Shown here one piece after another: positions 1 through 9,379 of a stretch of DNA of 64,000 bases. The stretch's first letter is position 1, and every line of letters starts with the position of its first letter. The notes beneath the pieces were generated by a model. That model searched no databases. It was not told the origin of the DNA and saw nothing but the letters and a program-made list of their open reading frames with translations. Source of the stretch: [Muricauda] lutisoli (nom. illeg.) (GTDB lineage: Bacteria > Bacteroidota > Bacteroidia > Flavobacteriales > Flavobacteriaceae); the NCBI RefSeq assembly GCF_017313105.1, contig NZ_JAFLND010000004.1, positions 94,474 through 158,473 on the forward strand, given 5' to 3'. The position numbers and the translations under genes are program-made.

Positions 1-144
1 CTGGTATCTACAGTGGAAACCGGTGCGGCCGTTGCCGTGAGCACAGCGTCGATTTTGGTGCCGCCCATAGCCGCAATCCTTGTGATTATCATATTATTGA
101 TCATATTCAGGATCTATCGAAAAATAAGACCAAAAGCTAAATAA
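1..144 (+). CDS. DUF4126 family membrane protein, C-terminal fragment
   Basis: Only the last 47 codons are in the window, in frame from base 1 to the TAA at 142-144. The peptide has a small-residue stretch rich in Val, Ala, Ser and Thr, then one hydrophobic helix and a basic tail (RIYRKIRPKAK), which is how flavobacterial DUF4126 membrane proteins end as I remember them. Function of the family is unknown. It lies 23 bp before kdsB on the same strand and could be co-transcribed with it. The family call rests on tail similarity only. Confidence 0.55.
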   Translation: MVSTVETGAAVAVSTASILVPPIAAILVIIILLIIFRIYRKIRPKAK

Positions 145-167
145 CCTAATCATCCAAAAGCCTAAAA

Positions 168-896
168 GTGAAAATAATTTCCATGATTCCCGCTCGTTAT
201 CAAGCCTCCAGGTTTCCTGCAAAACTAATGCAGGACCTCGGTGGTAAGCCCGTAATTGTACGAACGTATGAAGCGGCGGTGAACACGGAACTTTTTGATG
301 AGGTATATGTAGTGACCGATAGCCCTATAATTTCCGATGTGATCCAGGGAATAGGAGGAAAGGTCATTATGAGCAAAAGAGCACATGAGAGCGGCAGCGA
401 TAGAATTGCCGAAGCAGTGGAGGACATGGATGTTGATGTAGTGATCAATGTGCAAGGTGACGAACCCTTTATTGATGCCGAAAGCTTGGGTAAGATCATC
501 AAAGTCTTCAAAAACGATACAGAAAAAGAGATTGACCTTGGGTCATTGATGACCCCAATAACCGATTGGGAAGAAATATCCAACCCTAATACGGTAAAGG
601 TAGTTGTGGATCATCAGGGTTTTGCACTCTATTTTTCACGTTCCCCGATTCCTTACCCGAGGGACAAGGAGGTGGAGGCAACCTATTACAAGCACAAAGG
701 GGTCTATGTTTTTAGAAAACGGGCATTGATGGATTTTCAAAAATTGTCCATGCTGCCTTTGGAGGCAAAAGAAAAAATTGAGGCTATACGTTTTTTGGAG
801 TATGGCAAAAAAATAAAAATGGTGGAAACCCACGTCACGGGCATCGAGATAGATACCCCTGAAGATTTGGAACGTGCAAGAAAAGTATGGAAGTAG
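168..896 (+). CDS. kdsB: 3-deoxy-manno-octulosonate cytidylyltransferase (CMP-Kdo synthetase)
   Basis: Activates Kdo (or 8-amino-Kdo) with CTP to CMP-Kdo for addition to lipid A, in the cytoplasm. The 242-residue protein has the family signatures: [13 protein letters not shown] near the N terminus (nucleotide-binding loop), GSDRIAEA around residue 76, and NVQGDEPFI around residue 93. Length is normal for KdsB. The start is GTG at 168; no closer ATG preserves the IPAR motif. The 3' end overlaps the next gene by 10 bp, so translation is probably coupled with the HAD gene and the KdnB-like gene. Confidence 0.95.
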   Translation: MKIISMIPARYQASRFPAKLMQDLGGKPVIVRTYEAAVNTELFDEVYVVTDSPIISDVIQGIGGKVIMSKRAHESGSDRIAEAVEDMDVDVVINVQGDEPFIDAESLGKIIKVFKNDTEKEIDLGSLMTPITDWEEISNPNTVKVVVDHQGFALYFSRSPIPYPRDKEVEATYYKHKGVYVFRKRALMDFQKLSMLPLEAKEKIEAIRFLEYGKKIKMVETHVTGIEIDTPEDLERARKVWK

Positions 897-1591
897 ATTT
901 CTCCAACATAAAGACCATTGGCTTTGATGCGGACGATACCCTTTGGGTAAACGAGACCTATTTTAGGGATACGGAAGAAAAGTTTGCGGAATTATTGGAA
1001 AACTATGAGACCAAAAATAAGATAGATCAGGAGCTGTTTAAAATGGAAATGGACAACTTGGATATATACGGATATGGCATAAAAGGATTCATGCTTTCCA
1101 TGATAGAATCGGCCTTGGACCTCTCCAATAACAAAGTGTCACAAGAAACCATTGGAGAAATAGTAAAGCTCGGAAAAAGGATGATATCGCATCCCGTGGA
1201 ATTGCTCGATGGAGTAGAGGAAGTCCTGTCCAAATTGATGGGAAAGTACCGATTGATCGTACTTACTAAGGGCGACCTTTTAGATCAAGAGCGGAAACTG
1301 GAAAAGTCGGGATTATCAAAATATTTCCACCATGTTGAGGTATTGAGCGATAAAAAAGAAATTAATTACAAGAATTTGTTGGACCATTTGAATATTGATG
1401 TCAATGAATTTTTGATGATAGGCAATTCCCTAAAGTCGGATGTATTGCCCATATTGAATATTGGGGCAAAGGCGGTACATGTGCCTTTTCATACCACTTG
1501 GGCCCATGAGATGGTGGGTGAAGACGAAATGGTGAACAATCACCTAAAATTGAATAGCCTCAAAGATATTTTGAAGTATTTGGACAACTAA
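887..1591 (+). CDS. HAD-superfamily phosphatase
   Basis: A 234-residue haloacid dehalogenase-like hydrolase. Motif I is DADDTLW near residue 15 with the nucleophile and acid aspartates; motif II is VLTKGD (residues about 125-130); the C-terminal GNSLKSDV supplies the acidic motif IV. The helical insertion after motif I is a C1-type cap, as in YigB/YfnB relatives. It overlaps kdsB by 10 bp and its stop overlaps the next ATG (TAATG). The context suggests a sugar-phosphate substrate in Kdo metabolism, but KdsC (Kdo-8-P phosphatase) is normally capless, so that role is only an inference. Confidence 0.8.
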   Translation: MEVDFSNIKTIGFDADDTLWVNETYFRDTEEKFAELLENYETKNKIDQELFKMEMDNLDIYGYGIKGFMLSMIESALDLSNNKVSQETIGEIVKLGKRMISHPVELLDGVEEVLSKLMGKYRLIVLTKGDLLDQERKLEKSGLSKYFHHVEVLSDKKEINYKNLLDHLNIDVNEFLMIGNSLKSDVLPILNIGAKAVHVPFHTTWAHEMVGEDEMVNNHLKLNSLKDILKYLDN

Positions 1592-2718
1592 TGAAGACAG
1601 AAGATAATTTGAAGAAGCAAGGAACTACACCGACCCATAAAACTGCGTTCAAGAACTTCCCAATGGTACCCAGGGTAATTTTTGGGGCGGGATGTTTTAC
1701 GCAACTGGGAGATATTTTGTTACCCATGCGAAAGAGTTCGGAAGCACCATTTATATTTTTGGTGGACGATTTCTTCGAAAATGAGGAGTTTTTGGCCAAG
1801 GTTCCGTTAATGTTCAACGATGAGGTCATTTTTATATCCGCAGAGGAAGAACCCAAAACAGCCCAAGTCGATGCCCTGGTGGCCCGGATAAGAGAAAGAT
1901 ATAACGAACTTCCTTCTGGAGTGATAGGTATTGGCGGTGGAACATTGTTGGATTTGGCCAAGGCTGTTTCTATTCTATTGAACAATAATGGATTGGCCAA
2001 GGATTATCAAGGTTGGGACTTGGTGAACAAACCCGCGTTGTATCATGTGGGCATTCCTACGATCAGTGGCACTGGAGCAGAGGTCTCCCGTACCACCGTA
2101 TTATTGGGACCGGAAAAAAAACTGGGAATCAATTCGGACTTTACTCCGTTTGATCAAGTACTGTTGGATCCTGATTTTAGTAAAACGGTGCCCAAGGAAC
2201 AATGGTTTTACACTGGAATGGATTGTTTTATCCATTGCGTGGAGTCGTTGACAGGAACTTATTTAAACGCCTTTAGCCAGAGTTATGGCGAAAAGGCCAT
2301 GGAACTTTGTAAACAAGTGTTTCTCGAAGACATAGCTCCAGAAGAATCTAGGGATAAACTCATGATGGCGTCTTGGCACGGTGGAATGAGCATTGCTTAC
2401 TCTCAAGTAGGTGTGGCGCATGCCATGAGTTATGGGCTTTCTTATCTTTTAGGGGTTAAACATGGAATTGGCAACTGTTTGGTATTCCAGCATTTGGAAG
2501 AGTTTTATCCGGAAGGAGTGGCACTTTTCAATAAAATGATGGAAAAACATCATATCAAATTGCCAAAGGGCATTTGTGCAGAACTTACTCAAAACGATTT
2601 TGATGTAATGATAAATATTTCCTTGAGCCTTCGACCGCTTTGGGAAAATGCTTTGGGAAAGGATTGGGAAACTATAATGACACCTGAACGGCTTCAGGCC
2701 TTATATCAAAAAATTTAA
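1591..2718 (+). CDS. kdnB: KdnB-like iron-containing alcohol dehydrogenase (Kdo 8-oxidase)
   Basis: A 375-residue group III metal-dependent alcohol dehydrogenase. Visible are the nucleotide-binding GIGGGTLLDLAKA (about residue 112) and the GIPTISGTGAEVSRT segment typical of the family, with His-containing metal-binding stretches (CFIHCVES, AHAMSYGLS). The pattern (DYQGWDLV, LGINSDFTPFDQVLLDPD) matches what I recall of KdnB, the enzyme that oxidises C8 of Kdo before KdnA transaminates it to 8-amino-Kdo. Position directly after kdsB strengthens this. No kdnA is visible here, so the pathway is not shown to be complete. Confidence 0.75.
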   Translation: MKTEDNLKKQGTTPTHKTAFKNFPMVPRVIFGAGCFTQLGDILLPMRKSSEAPFIFLVDDFFENEEFLAKVPLMFNDEVIFISAEEEPKTAQVDALVARIRERYNELPSGVIGIGGGTLLDLAKAVSILLNNNGLAKDYQGWDLVNKPALYHVGIPTISGTGAEVSRTTVLLGPEKKLGINSDFTPFDQVLLDPDFSKTVPKEQWFYTGMDCFIHCVESLTGTYLNAFSQSYGEKAMELCKQVFLEDIAPEESRDKLMMASWHGGMSIAYSQVGVAHAMSYGLSYLLGVKHGIGNCLVFQHLEEFYPEGVALFNKMMEKHHIKLPKGICAELTQNDFDVMINISLSLRPLWENALGKDWETIMTPERLQALYQKI

Positions 2719-2754
2719 AAGTCTGCTTACTAAAAAACAGATAACCACTACTCC

Positions 2755-3297
2755 ATGCAAAGGCTGGCTAAATTTATCTATTTTAAAATTTTGGGATGGA
2801 AACTGAAAGGCTCTTTTCCCGAAGTGGATAAATGTGTTGTGATTGTTGTGCCCCACACACACTGGTTGGATTTTTTTATGGGACTATTGATTCGGAAAGT
2901 GATTGACCAAGAAATCAATTACATCGGAAAAAAGAGTCTTTTTAAACCGCCTTTTGGATGGTTTTTTAGATGGACGGGCGGTGCTCCTGTGGACCGATCT
3001 AAAAACTCCAACACGGTAGATAGTATCGTGCAGATTTTCAATGAAAGAAAAGTATTTCGATTTGCCCTTGCCCCCGAAGGAACCCGTAAAAAAGTAGAGG
3101 CTTTAAGAACTGGATTTTATCATATTGCAAAAAAAGCCAAAGTTCCCATAGTTATGGTGGCCTTTGATTTTGGTAAAAAAGAAATCAAAATAGCAGAACC
3201 GTTTCTACCCACGGAAAATCAAGAAAATGATTTTCAAAAAATCCACAACTTTTATAAAGGGGTCAAGGGAAAAGTCCCTGAGTATAGTTTTGAATAG
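2755..3297 (+). CDS. 1-acyl-glycerol-phosphate-type acyltransferase (PlsC-like)
   Basis: A 180-residue acyltransferase with the HX4D catalytic motif (HTHWLD, about residue 34) and the PEGTR glycerol-phosphate-binding motif (about residue 108). Proteins of this short form are usually annotated as glycerol acyltransferases and act at the inner membrane on phospholipid or lipid A-type acceptors. It follows the kdnB-like gene by 36 bp on the same strand and may be the last gene of the Kdo run. Its stop is one base from the convergent yebC stop. Confidence 0.8.
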   Translation: MQRLAKFIYFKILGWKLKGSFPEVDKCVVIVVPHTHWLDFFMGLLIRKVIDQEINYIGKKSLFKPPFGWFFRWTGGAPVDRSKNSNTVDSIVQIFNERKVFRFALAPEGTRKKVEALRTGFYHIAKKAKVPIVMVAFDFGKKEIKIAEPFLPTENQENDFQKIHNFYKGVKGKVPEYSFE

Positions 3298-3298
3298 C

Positions 3299-4009
3299 CT
3301 ACTCCTTCATGCTGTGGAAAACATTCTGTACATCATCGTCCTCCTCAATTTTCTCAAGTAATTTTTCCACATCGGCAGCTTCCTCTTCATTAAGCTCTTT
3401 GGTTACTTGTGGGATACGGTCAAAGCCTGAGGAAATGATTTCGATTTCCCTGGATTCCAATTCTTTTTGAATGGCCCCAAAATTTTCGAAAGGAGCGTAG
3501 ATATGGATGCCATCTTCATCCACAAAAACCTCTTCGGCACCAAAATCGATCATTTCAAGTTCTAGCTCTTCAGGGTCAATGCCATCTCCGTTTATGGTAA
3601 AGTTGCAAGTGTGGTCGAACATGAACTCCACCGATCCCGATGTGCCTAAACTTCCGTTGCATTTATTAAAGTAACTACGAATATTGGCAACGGTCCTGGT
3701 ATTGTTGTCTGTTGCGGTCTCGATTAAAATGGCAATCCCATGGGGTGCATAGCCTTCAAAAAGAACCTCCTTGTAGTCACCCTGACTTTTGTCCGAAGCC
3801 CTTTTAATGGCACGTTCAATATTGTCCTTGGGCATGTTCACAGACTTCGCATTCTGAATCACGGCACGTAGCTTGGAATTGGCGTCAGGGTCGGGACCAC
3901 CTTCCTTAACAGCCATTACAATGTCCTTTCCAATTCTGGTAAATGCTTTGGACATTGCTGCCCAACGTTTCATTTTTCGTGCTTTTCTAAATTCGAACGC
4001 TCTTCCCAT
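3299..4009 (-). CDS. yebC: YebC/PmpR family protein
   Basis: A 236-residue YebC/PmpR protein. Members have been described as transcription regulators and, more recently, as ribosome-associated factors easing translation of proline stretches. The N terminus MGRAFEFRKARKMKRWAAMS is the family's conserved basic start, followed by SKLRAVIQNAKSVNMPKDNIERAI. Full length, with an acidic C-terminal tail (EEDDDVQNVFHSMKE). Single gene on the minus strand, convergent with the acyltransferase. Confidence 0.93.
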   Translation of the reverse strand: MGRAFEFRKARKMKRWAAMSKAFTRIGKDIVMAVKEGGPDPDANSKLRAVIQNAKSVNMPKDNIERAIKRASDKSQGDYKEVLFEGYAPHGIAILIETATDNNTRTVANIRSYFNKCNGSLGTSGSVEFMFDHTCNFTINGDGIDPEELELEMIDFGAEEVFVDEDGIHIYAPFENFGAIQKELESREIEIISSGFDRIPQVTKELNEEEAADVEKLLEKIEEDDDVQNVFHSMKE

Positions 4010-4075
4010 AAAATCTTAAATTCTGGATGAAGGCAAATTTAGCAAAAAAAGCACCTTTGTCAAGTTGAATATTTT

Positions 4076-4363
4076 TCAAGCTTGGGCCATAATGTCTTCA
4101 ATGGTTTTTGCCAGGTCAATATCCTTTTGGGTAACACCACCAGCATCATGCGTGCTGAGTTTTATGGTAAGACTGTTGTAGACGTTTTCCCAATTGGGAT
4201 GATGGTTTTGCTTTTCACATTCAAAAGCGATATGTGTCATCACGGAGAAGGCCTCTTTAAAGTCTTTGAAAGTGAACGATTTCTCGATCATTTCATCTTT
4301 TAGGGCCCAACCTGATAGATTTTTTAATGCCTCTTCAATTTCATTGGTGTTCAACTTCTCCAT
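4076..4363 (-). CDS. phhB: Pterin-4a-carbinolamine dehydratase
   Basis: A 95-residue enzyme that dehydrates 4a-hydroxytetrahydropterin, recycling the cofactor of aromatic amino acid hydroxylases. The family signature is clear: HHPNWENVYNSLTIKLSTHDAGGVT, here from about residue 56, with the paired catalytic histidines and the later His-Asp. Length is typical. It stands alone between yebC and an SDR gene; no phenylalanine hydroxylase is visible in the window. Confidence 0.92.
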   Translation of the reverse strand: MEKLNTNEIEEALKNLSGWALKDEMIEKSFTFKDFKEAFSVMTHIAFECEKQNHHPNWENVYNSLTIKLSTHDAGGVTQKDIDLAKTIEDIMAQA

Positions 4364-4412
4364 ACATCTGTGTTTTTCTTAAAGTTAACCAATAACAAAT
4401 GGAATGGAAAAC

Positions 4413-5231
4413 TTATACAGGAAGATGATGTTCAATTATCTCTTGGCAACTAATACGTAGGTTTTTCGGGAGAATGTTGTCCTTGGGCAAAGCAGCTAAA
4501 TATCGGTCTTCATTGGTGGTATAGACTCTTTTGTATACGGGATGATAGTTCCCCAAATGCGCAATGACCTCTTTGATGAATTCCTCGTGCTGGATAAGGT
4601 CGCTACTGCCCAAATGATAAATGCCTGTTTTGTTCCTGTTGATGAGGTAATGGATTTGTTGTGTAAGCCTGTCGTCGTTGGTTACGTTTATGATCAAGTT
4701 CGGAAAAACTTCAATAGGCTCGTTGTTCGCTATGTTTTCCTTGATTTCCTTGATTCTTGGCGAGGAGTTGCCAAATACCATGGGCACCCTCAAAATAGCG
4801 GATTTTCCTTTAGGCAACCGCATCATCATGTTCTCGATCTTGATTTTTAACCGACCATATACACTCAACGACAAGGTTTTGTCATGCTCGTAGGATGGGA
4901 ACTTGCTATAGGCATCAAACACATTGGCCGATGAAATAAAGTACAATTTGGCATCTGTCTTTACCAAGTACTCCATCAAATGCTGATGTGCCTGTACCTG
5001 GGCAGGAAAATTTCCACGAAGCGCGGATACGATAATATCGGGTTTTACTTGCTCGAGCACCCGAAAAATATCATCCTCTTCTAGATCGTACCTTATAAAT
5101 TGCTTGTTTTCGGCAAAAGAGCGGTTGGAATAATAGGTGCCGTAAGTATCAAAATAGGAGCAGAGTTCTTTGTATATGGCATTGCCAACAAATCCACTTG
5201 CTCCTAATATCAATATCTTTTTTTTATCCAA
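4413..5231 (-). CDS. NAD(P)-dependent epimerase/dehydratase, RmlD-like SDR
   Basis: A 272-residue extended short-chain dehydrogenase. It starts with a Rossmann glycine motif (GASGFVG, residues 10-16) and has a putative catalytic YGRLK (Tyr-x-x-x-Lys) around residue 125 and the overall outline of dTDP-4-dehydrorhamnose reductase relatives. Substrate cannot be told. The likely start is TTG at 5231 because the Rossmann motif begins only ten residues later and no ATG lies between. It follows gcvT by 7 bp and is probably in the same transcript. Confidence 0.75.
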   Translation of the reverse strand: MDKKKILILGASGFVGNAIYKELCSYFDTYGTYYSNRSFAENKQFIRYDLEEDDIFRVLEQVKPDIIVSALRGNFPAQVQAHQHLMEYLVKTDAKLYFISSANVFDAYSKFPSYEHDKTLSLSVYGRLKIKIENMMMRLPKGKSAILRVPMVFGNSSPRIKEIKENIANNEPIEVFPNLIINVTNDDRLTQQIHYLINRNKTGIYHLGSSDLIQHEEFIKEVIAHLGNYHPVYKRVYTTNEDRYLAALPKDNILPKNLRISCQEIIEHHLPV

Positions 5232-5238
5232 AGGCTAA

Positions 5239-6327
5239 TTAGGTGTTTTTATAAAATGGGAGTTTTACTACGGTCGCCAAAACACTGTTTTTCCGTATTT
5301 TGATATGAATAGGTGTGTCAACTTTCGAAAATTCAGTAGTTACATAACCAAGTCCGATTCCTTTTGAAAGGGAAGGGGACATGGTACCAGAGGTCACTTT
5401 TCCAATTTCGTTGCCATCGGCATCCAAAATAGGGTATCCGGCTCTTGGGATGCCTCTCTCTTCCATTTGAAATGCAATCAATTTTCTTTTCGAACCTTCG
5501 GCTTTCTCCTTGGCAAAGTTCTCGCTGTTCACAAATTCCTTGGTGAATTTGGTGATCCAACCCAAACCGGCCTCAAATGGAGATGTAGTATCATCAATAT
5601 CATTTCCGTATAGGCAGTAGCCCATTTCTAAACGCAAAGTATCACGTGCGGCCAAACCGATGGGCTTAATGCCATAGTCGGCACCAGCTTCCAATACTTT
5701 GTCCCACACTTGTTGGACGTCGGAATTTTTACAATAAATTTCAAATCCACCGGAACCCGTGTATCCCGTTGCTGAAATAATGACGTGCTCGATCCCTGCA
5801 AAATCACCTACAACAAAGTTGTAGAACTTGATGGACGATAAGTCTACCGAAGTCAAAGATTGCATGGCCTCTACCGCTTTAGGGCCCTGAATGGCCAGTA
5901 GCGAATAGTCATCGGAAATATTTCGCATCTCTGCACCGATGGCCTTGTTGTACTTGGAGATATGTTCCCAATCCTTGTCAATGTTGGAAGCATTCACTAC
6001 CAAAAGATAGGTTTCTTCCTTGATCCTGTAAATAATAAGGTCGTCCACGATACCTCCGGTTTCGTTGGGCATACAACTATACTGCGCTTTACCTACGGTC
6101 AATTTGGAAGCATCGTTGGTGGTCACTTTTTGAATAAGTTCCAAAGCTTTTGGTCCTTCGATCAAAAACTCGCCCATATGGGATACGTCGAACACCCCGA
6201 CCGCCTTGCGAACAGTCTCGTGTTCAATGTTCACACCCTCATAAGAAACGGGCATATTGTAACCCGCAAACGGTACCATTTTGGCTCCCAACGCTTCATG
6301 CGTTTTAGTAAGTGCAGTATTTTTCAT
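5239..6327 (-). CDS. gcvT: Glycine cleavage system aminomethyltransferase (T protein)
   Basis: Transfers the methylene group of aminomethyl-lipoyl H protein to tetrahydrofolate, releasing ammonia. The 362-residue protein shows the GcvT core: [12 protein letters not shown] near the N terminus, [10 protein letters not shown] about residue 45, [11 protein letters not shown] about residue 190 and [16 protein letters not shown] about residue 230. I place the start at ATG 6327 ([17 protein letters not shown]) rather than at an earlier in-frame codon at 6351. The other glycine cleavage genes are not in the window, which is common in Bacteroidota. Confidence 0.95.
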   Translation of the reverse strand: MKNTALTKTHEALGAKMVPFAGYNMPVSYEGVNIEHETVRKAVGVFDVSHMGEFLIEGPKALELIQKVTTNDASKLTVGKAQYSCMPNETGGIVDDLIIYRIKEETYLLVVNASNIDKDWEHISKYNKAIGAEMRNISDDYSLLAIQGPKAVEAMQSLTSVDLSSIKFYNFVVGDFAGIEHVIISATGYTGSGGFEIYCKNSDVQQVWDKVLEAGADYGIKPIGLAARDTLRLEMGYCLYGNDIDDTTSPFEAGLGWITKFTKEFVNSENFAKEKAEGSKRKLIAFQMEERGIPRAGYPILDADGNEIGKVTSGTMSPSLSKGIGLGYVTTEFSKVDTPIHIKIRKNSVLATVVKLPFYKNT

Positions 6328-6467
6328 TGACTTTATTTTTAAGATGGGCAAATTTATAGAATTAATTGAGGATACCCTTACTTTAGGGTATTATGATTTT
6401 GCTAAAACCACATCGGGATACTCGTTGCAATATGTCCAAAATTCGTATTTTGAGAAAAAATAAACGC

Positions 6468-8084
6468 ATGTCAAAATTAACCGTTAGCCTCTTATCGATT
6501 TTATTTCTCGCTACAATGGCGATATCACAGGATTTGCCCACCGATTATTTGCCTGCCGATTTCCATAAGGAAAGAAGGGATGCCGTGAGGGAGAAATTAC
6601 CCCCCAAAACCGCAGTGGTGCTTTTCGCCAATGCGGAACGAAATCGGTCAAATGATGTTGACTATGTGTATCATCAAGATCCTAATTTTTATTATTTGAC
6701 GGGTTATAAAGAGCCCAATGCGGTATTGATCATTTTTTCGGAAGAGCAGACAGATGCCTCAGGAAACACTTTCGATGAGATTTTTTACGTTCAGGAAAGG
6801 GATGCAAGAGCAGAGCAATGGACCGGTAAGCGATTGGGAGTTAAAGGGGTTAAGGATAAATTGGGCTTCAAAACCGTATATAATGGCAGTGAGTTCGAAA
6901 ACTTTCCGTTGGATTTCACTTCATTTGACAATGTATCCTTTGTGGATTTTCATAACGATTACAGGGATAAATCAGGCAAGGCAGATTTGTTTGATTTGAT
7001 TAAGACATTTAAGATAAAGGCCAACTATCCTGCGGATTATAATCCTGTCCGAAACAGTCTTTACAGTAGAATATCCTCTGCCAATTCGCAAAACAGCAAT
7101 GATGTTGTGGCCACCATTGAGCGCTATCTGGAACGTTATCCAGAGTTGCAGGACGATGATATATTAAATGATTTTGTAGCGGCCAACAATGACGAGATAC
7201 GATATGAAATCAAAAACCAGGTACTCGTAATTCAACGTTCCAATAATTTGGATTCCAGTATTCTGCCAAAGGTGATGGCGGAATTGCGCCAAGATAAAAC
7301 CCCGGAGGAAATGAAACTGTTGAAGAAAGCCATTGAAATCTCAGCAGTTGGTCAAATAGAGGTCATGAAAGCCATGCACCCCAATATGTCCGAAACTGAA
7401 ATACAAGGGGTGCACGAATATGTATATAAAAGATATGGAGCCGAGTACGAGGGCTATCCATCCATAGTGGGCGGAGGGCATAATGGTTGCATACTTCACT
7501 ACATTGAAAACAACAAGACCAAAGTGGGCGATGATTTGGTGCTGATGGACTTGGGGGCGGAGTACCATGGGTATACAGCCGATGTAACCAGGACCATACC
7601 TGCCAATGGGAAATTCTCGCCAGAGCAAAAAGCCATTTACGATATCGTATACAACGCCCAGGAAGCTGGGATTGCCGCAAGTGTGGTCGGGGCTTCTTTC
7701 CGGGAGCCACACAAGGCGGCATACGATGTGGTTGCCAAAGGATTAAAGGATTTGGGCATTATTAAAGATTCCAAAGAGGCCAGAACCTATTTTCCGCACG
7801 GTACTTCACACTATTTAGGGTTGGATGTGCACGATGCGGGTACTTATCAAGCATTCAAACCCAATCAGGTAATTACCGTAGAACCTGGTATTTATATCCC
7901 AGAAAACAGTGATTGCGATGAAAAATGGTGGGGCATTGCCGTTAGGATCGAGGATGATATCTTGATTACCGAGGATGGGCCCGTAAACCTTTCAGGATTG
8001 GCACCGCGGACTACCGAAGCCATTGAGGAGGTAATGAAGCAACCCAGTCCCTTGGACAGTTTTAAACTGCCCAAGTTGGATTAA
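6468..8084 (+). CDS. pepP: Secreted Xaa-Pro aminopeptidase (aminopeptidase P, M24B)
   Basis: Removes N-terminal residues preceding proline. The chosen start, ATG 6468, gives a clean signal peptide (MSKLTVSLLSILFLATMAISQ); the upstream in-frame extension to 6393 reads as leader. Residues about 30-170 form the AMP_N domain and 270-510 the pita-bread metallopeptidase. All five metal ligands appear: D in DLGAEYHGYTADVTR (two), H in HGTSHYLGLDVHD, E in TVEPGIYIP and E in VRIEDD. Length 538 residues. The stop overlaps the convergent thrC stop by 4 bp. Confidence 0.93.
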   Translation: MSKLTVSLLSILFLATMAISQDLPTDYLPADFHKERRDAVREKLPPKTAVVLFANAERNRSNDVDYVYHQDPNFYYLTGYKEPNAVLIIFSEEQTDASGNTFDEIFYVQERDARAEQWTGKRLGVKGVKDKLGFKTVYNGSEFENFPLDFTSFDNVSFVDFHNDYRDKSGKADLFDLIKTFKIKANYPADYNPVRNSLYSRISSANSQNSNDVVATIERYLERYPELQDDDILNDFVAANNDEIRYEIKNQVLVIQRSNNLDSSILPKVMAELRQDKTPEEMKLLKKAIEISAVGQIEVMKAMHPNMSETEIQGVHEYVYKRYGAEYEGYPSIVGGGHNGCILHYIENNKTKVGDDLVLMDLGAEYHGYTADVTRTIPANGKFSPEQKAIYDIVYNAQEAGIAASVVGASFREPHKAAYDVVAKGLKDLGIIKDSKEARTYFPHGTSHYLGLDVHDAGTYQAFKPNQVITVEPGIYIPENSDCDEKWWGIAVRIEDDILITEDGPVNLSGLAPRTTEAIEEVMKQPSPLDSFKLPKLD

Positions 8085-9376
8085 TCGTTCAGGAGGAATT
8101 GCTTTAATTCTTCATAAGTGGCAATGTTATGTGATTTTTTGTCTTTGTCCATAACCTTCATAATCTGAGGAGGAATTTTTGGGCTAACCTCCAAGGTTTC
8201 CTCCACCACATCCAAAAATTTGACGGGGTGCGCCGTTTCCAAGAAAATACCATAGGTGTCGAGATGGGATTTTTGATATTCTTTTAGTCCCAAATATCCT
8301 ACGGCACCATGTGGGTCCATAACATAGCCTGTTTTGGAATACACCTCTTTCATGATTGCCTTAGTGGCATCATCCGTAAACGAGTAGGAGGACAGGCTTT
8401 CCTGTAGTTTTTCCAAATTATCTTGGTACAAATGCCTGATGCGGACAAAATTACTGGGATCACCTACGTCCATAGCATTGGATATGGTCGCGATGGAAGG
8501 CGTGGGTTCGTACACACCATTTTCCATGAACTTGGGTACTACGTCATTTACATTGGTAGAGGCCACAAAATGTTTGACCGGCATTCCCAATTTTTGTGCC
8601 ACCATTCCGGCACAGACATTTCCAAAATTTCCTGATGGCACGGAAAAGACAATTTCCTTTCCCTTAGATTTAGCCTGTTTATAAGCAAACAAAAAGTAGA
8701 ACAGTTGTGGCAGCCATCTGGCTACGTTGATACTATTGGCCGAGGTCAATTTTTTATGGTCCGTGATATCGGTGTCCAGAAAAGCGGTCTTGACCATACG
8801 CTGGCAGTCATCAAAAACACCATCCACTTCCATGGCCTCAATGTTTTGACCCAAGGTAGTCAATTGTTTTTCTTGTATCTCGCTTACTTTTCCGCTAGGG
8901 TAGAGAATGACCACTTTTACACCATCGACCCCTAAAAAGCCATTGGCCACGGCACCTCCAGTATCTCCCGAAGTGGCTACGAGAACTGTTACATCTTGTT
9001 TTTCTCCCTGTGAGAAGTAACCGAGGCAGTTGGCCATAAAGCGAGCGCCAACATCTTTAAAAGCCATGGTTGGACCATGAAAAAGTTCCAATGCCCCCAC
9101 ATTTCCCTCAATATCGACCACTGGGAAATCAAAATCCAAGGTGTTCGCGATGATCACTTTCAATGCATCGTCGGGAATGTCTTCCATTACAAATTGATGA
9201 ATGGCCCGAAAGGCTATTTCCGGATCGGACAACTCTTCGATGTGTTCAAAAAAATCAGCAGGAAGAGGTGTAATGCTCTCTGGAAAATAAAGCCCCTTGT
9301 CCGGAGCGATTCCAGCAATGACGGCCTCTTTGAACGAAGCCTGTATATTTTGATTGTTTAGACTATAGAATTTCAT
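8081..9376 (-). CDS. thrC: Threonine synthase
   Basis: PLP enzyme converting O-phosphohomoserine to threonine. The 431-residue protein has the PLP-lysine region FHGPTMAFKDVGARFMA (about residue 104), the phosphate loop VATSGDTGGAVANGF, and SVPSGNFGNVCAG, typical of the long bacterial ThrC class. It is the last gene of thrA-thrB-thrC on the minus strand, 3 bp after thrB, presumably under the threonine leader at 12817-12906. Confidence 0.96.
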   Translation of the reverse strand: MKFYSLNNQNIQASFKEAVIAGIAPDKGLYFPESITPLPADFFEHIEELSDPEIAFRAIHQFVMEDIPDDALKVIIANTLDFDFPVVDIEGNVGALELFHGPTMAFKDVGARFMANCLGYFSQGEKQDVTVLVATSGDTGGAVANGFLGVDGVKVVILYPSGKVSEIQEKQLTTLGQNIEAMEVDGVFDDCQRMVKTAFLDTDITDHKKLTSANSINVARWLPQLFYFLFAYKQAKSKGKEIVFSVPSGNFGNVCAGMVAQKLGMPVKHFVASTNVNDVVPKFMENGVYEPTPSIATISNAMDVGDPSNFVRIRHLYQDNLEKLQESLSSYSFTDDATKAIMKEVYSKTGYVMDPHGAVGYLGLKEYQKSHLDTYGIFLETAHPVKFLDVVEETLEVSPKIPPQIMKVMDKDKKSHNIATYEELKQFLLND

Positions 9377-9379
9377 GGA

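Noticed and set aside
7341..7722. Overlapping minus-strand frames inside the aminopeptidase gene
   Set aside because: They lie opposite conserved metal-ligand motifs of aminopeptidase P and have biased His/Trp/Cys composition typical of antisense frames.
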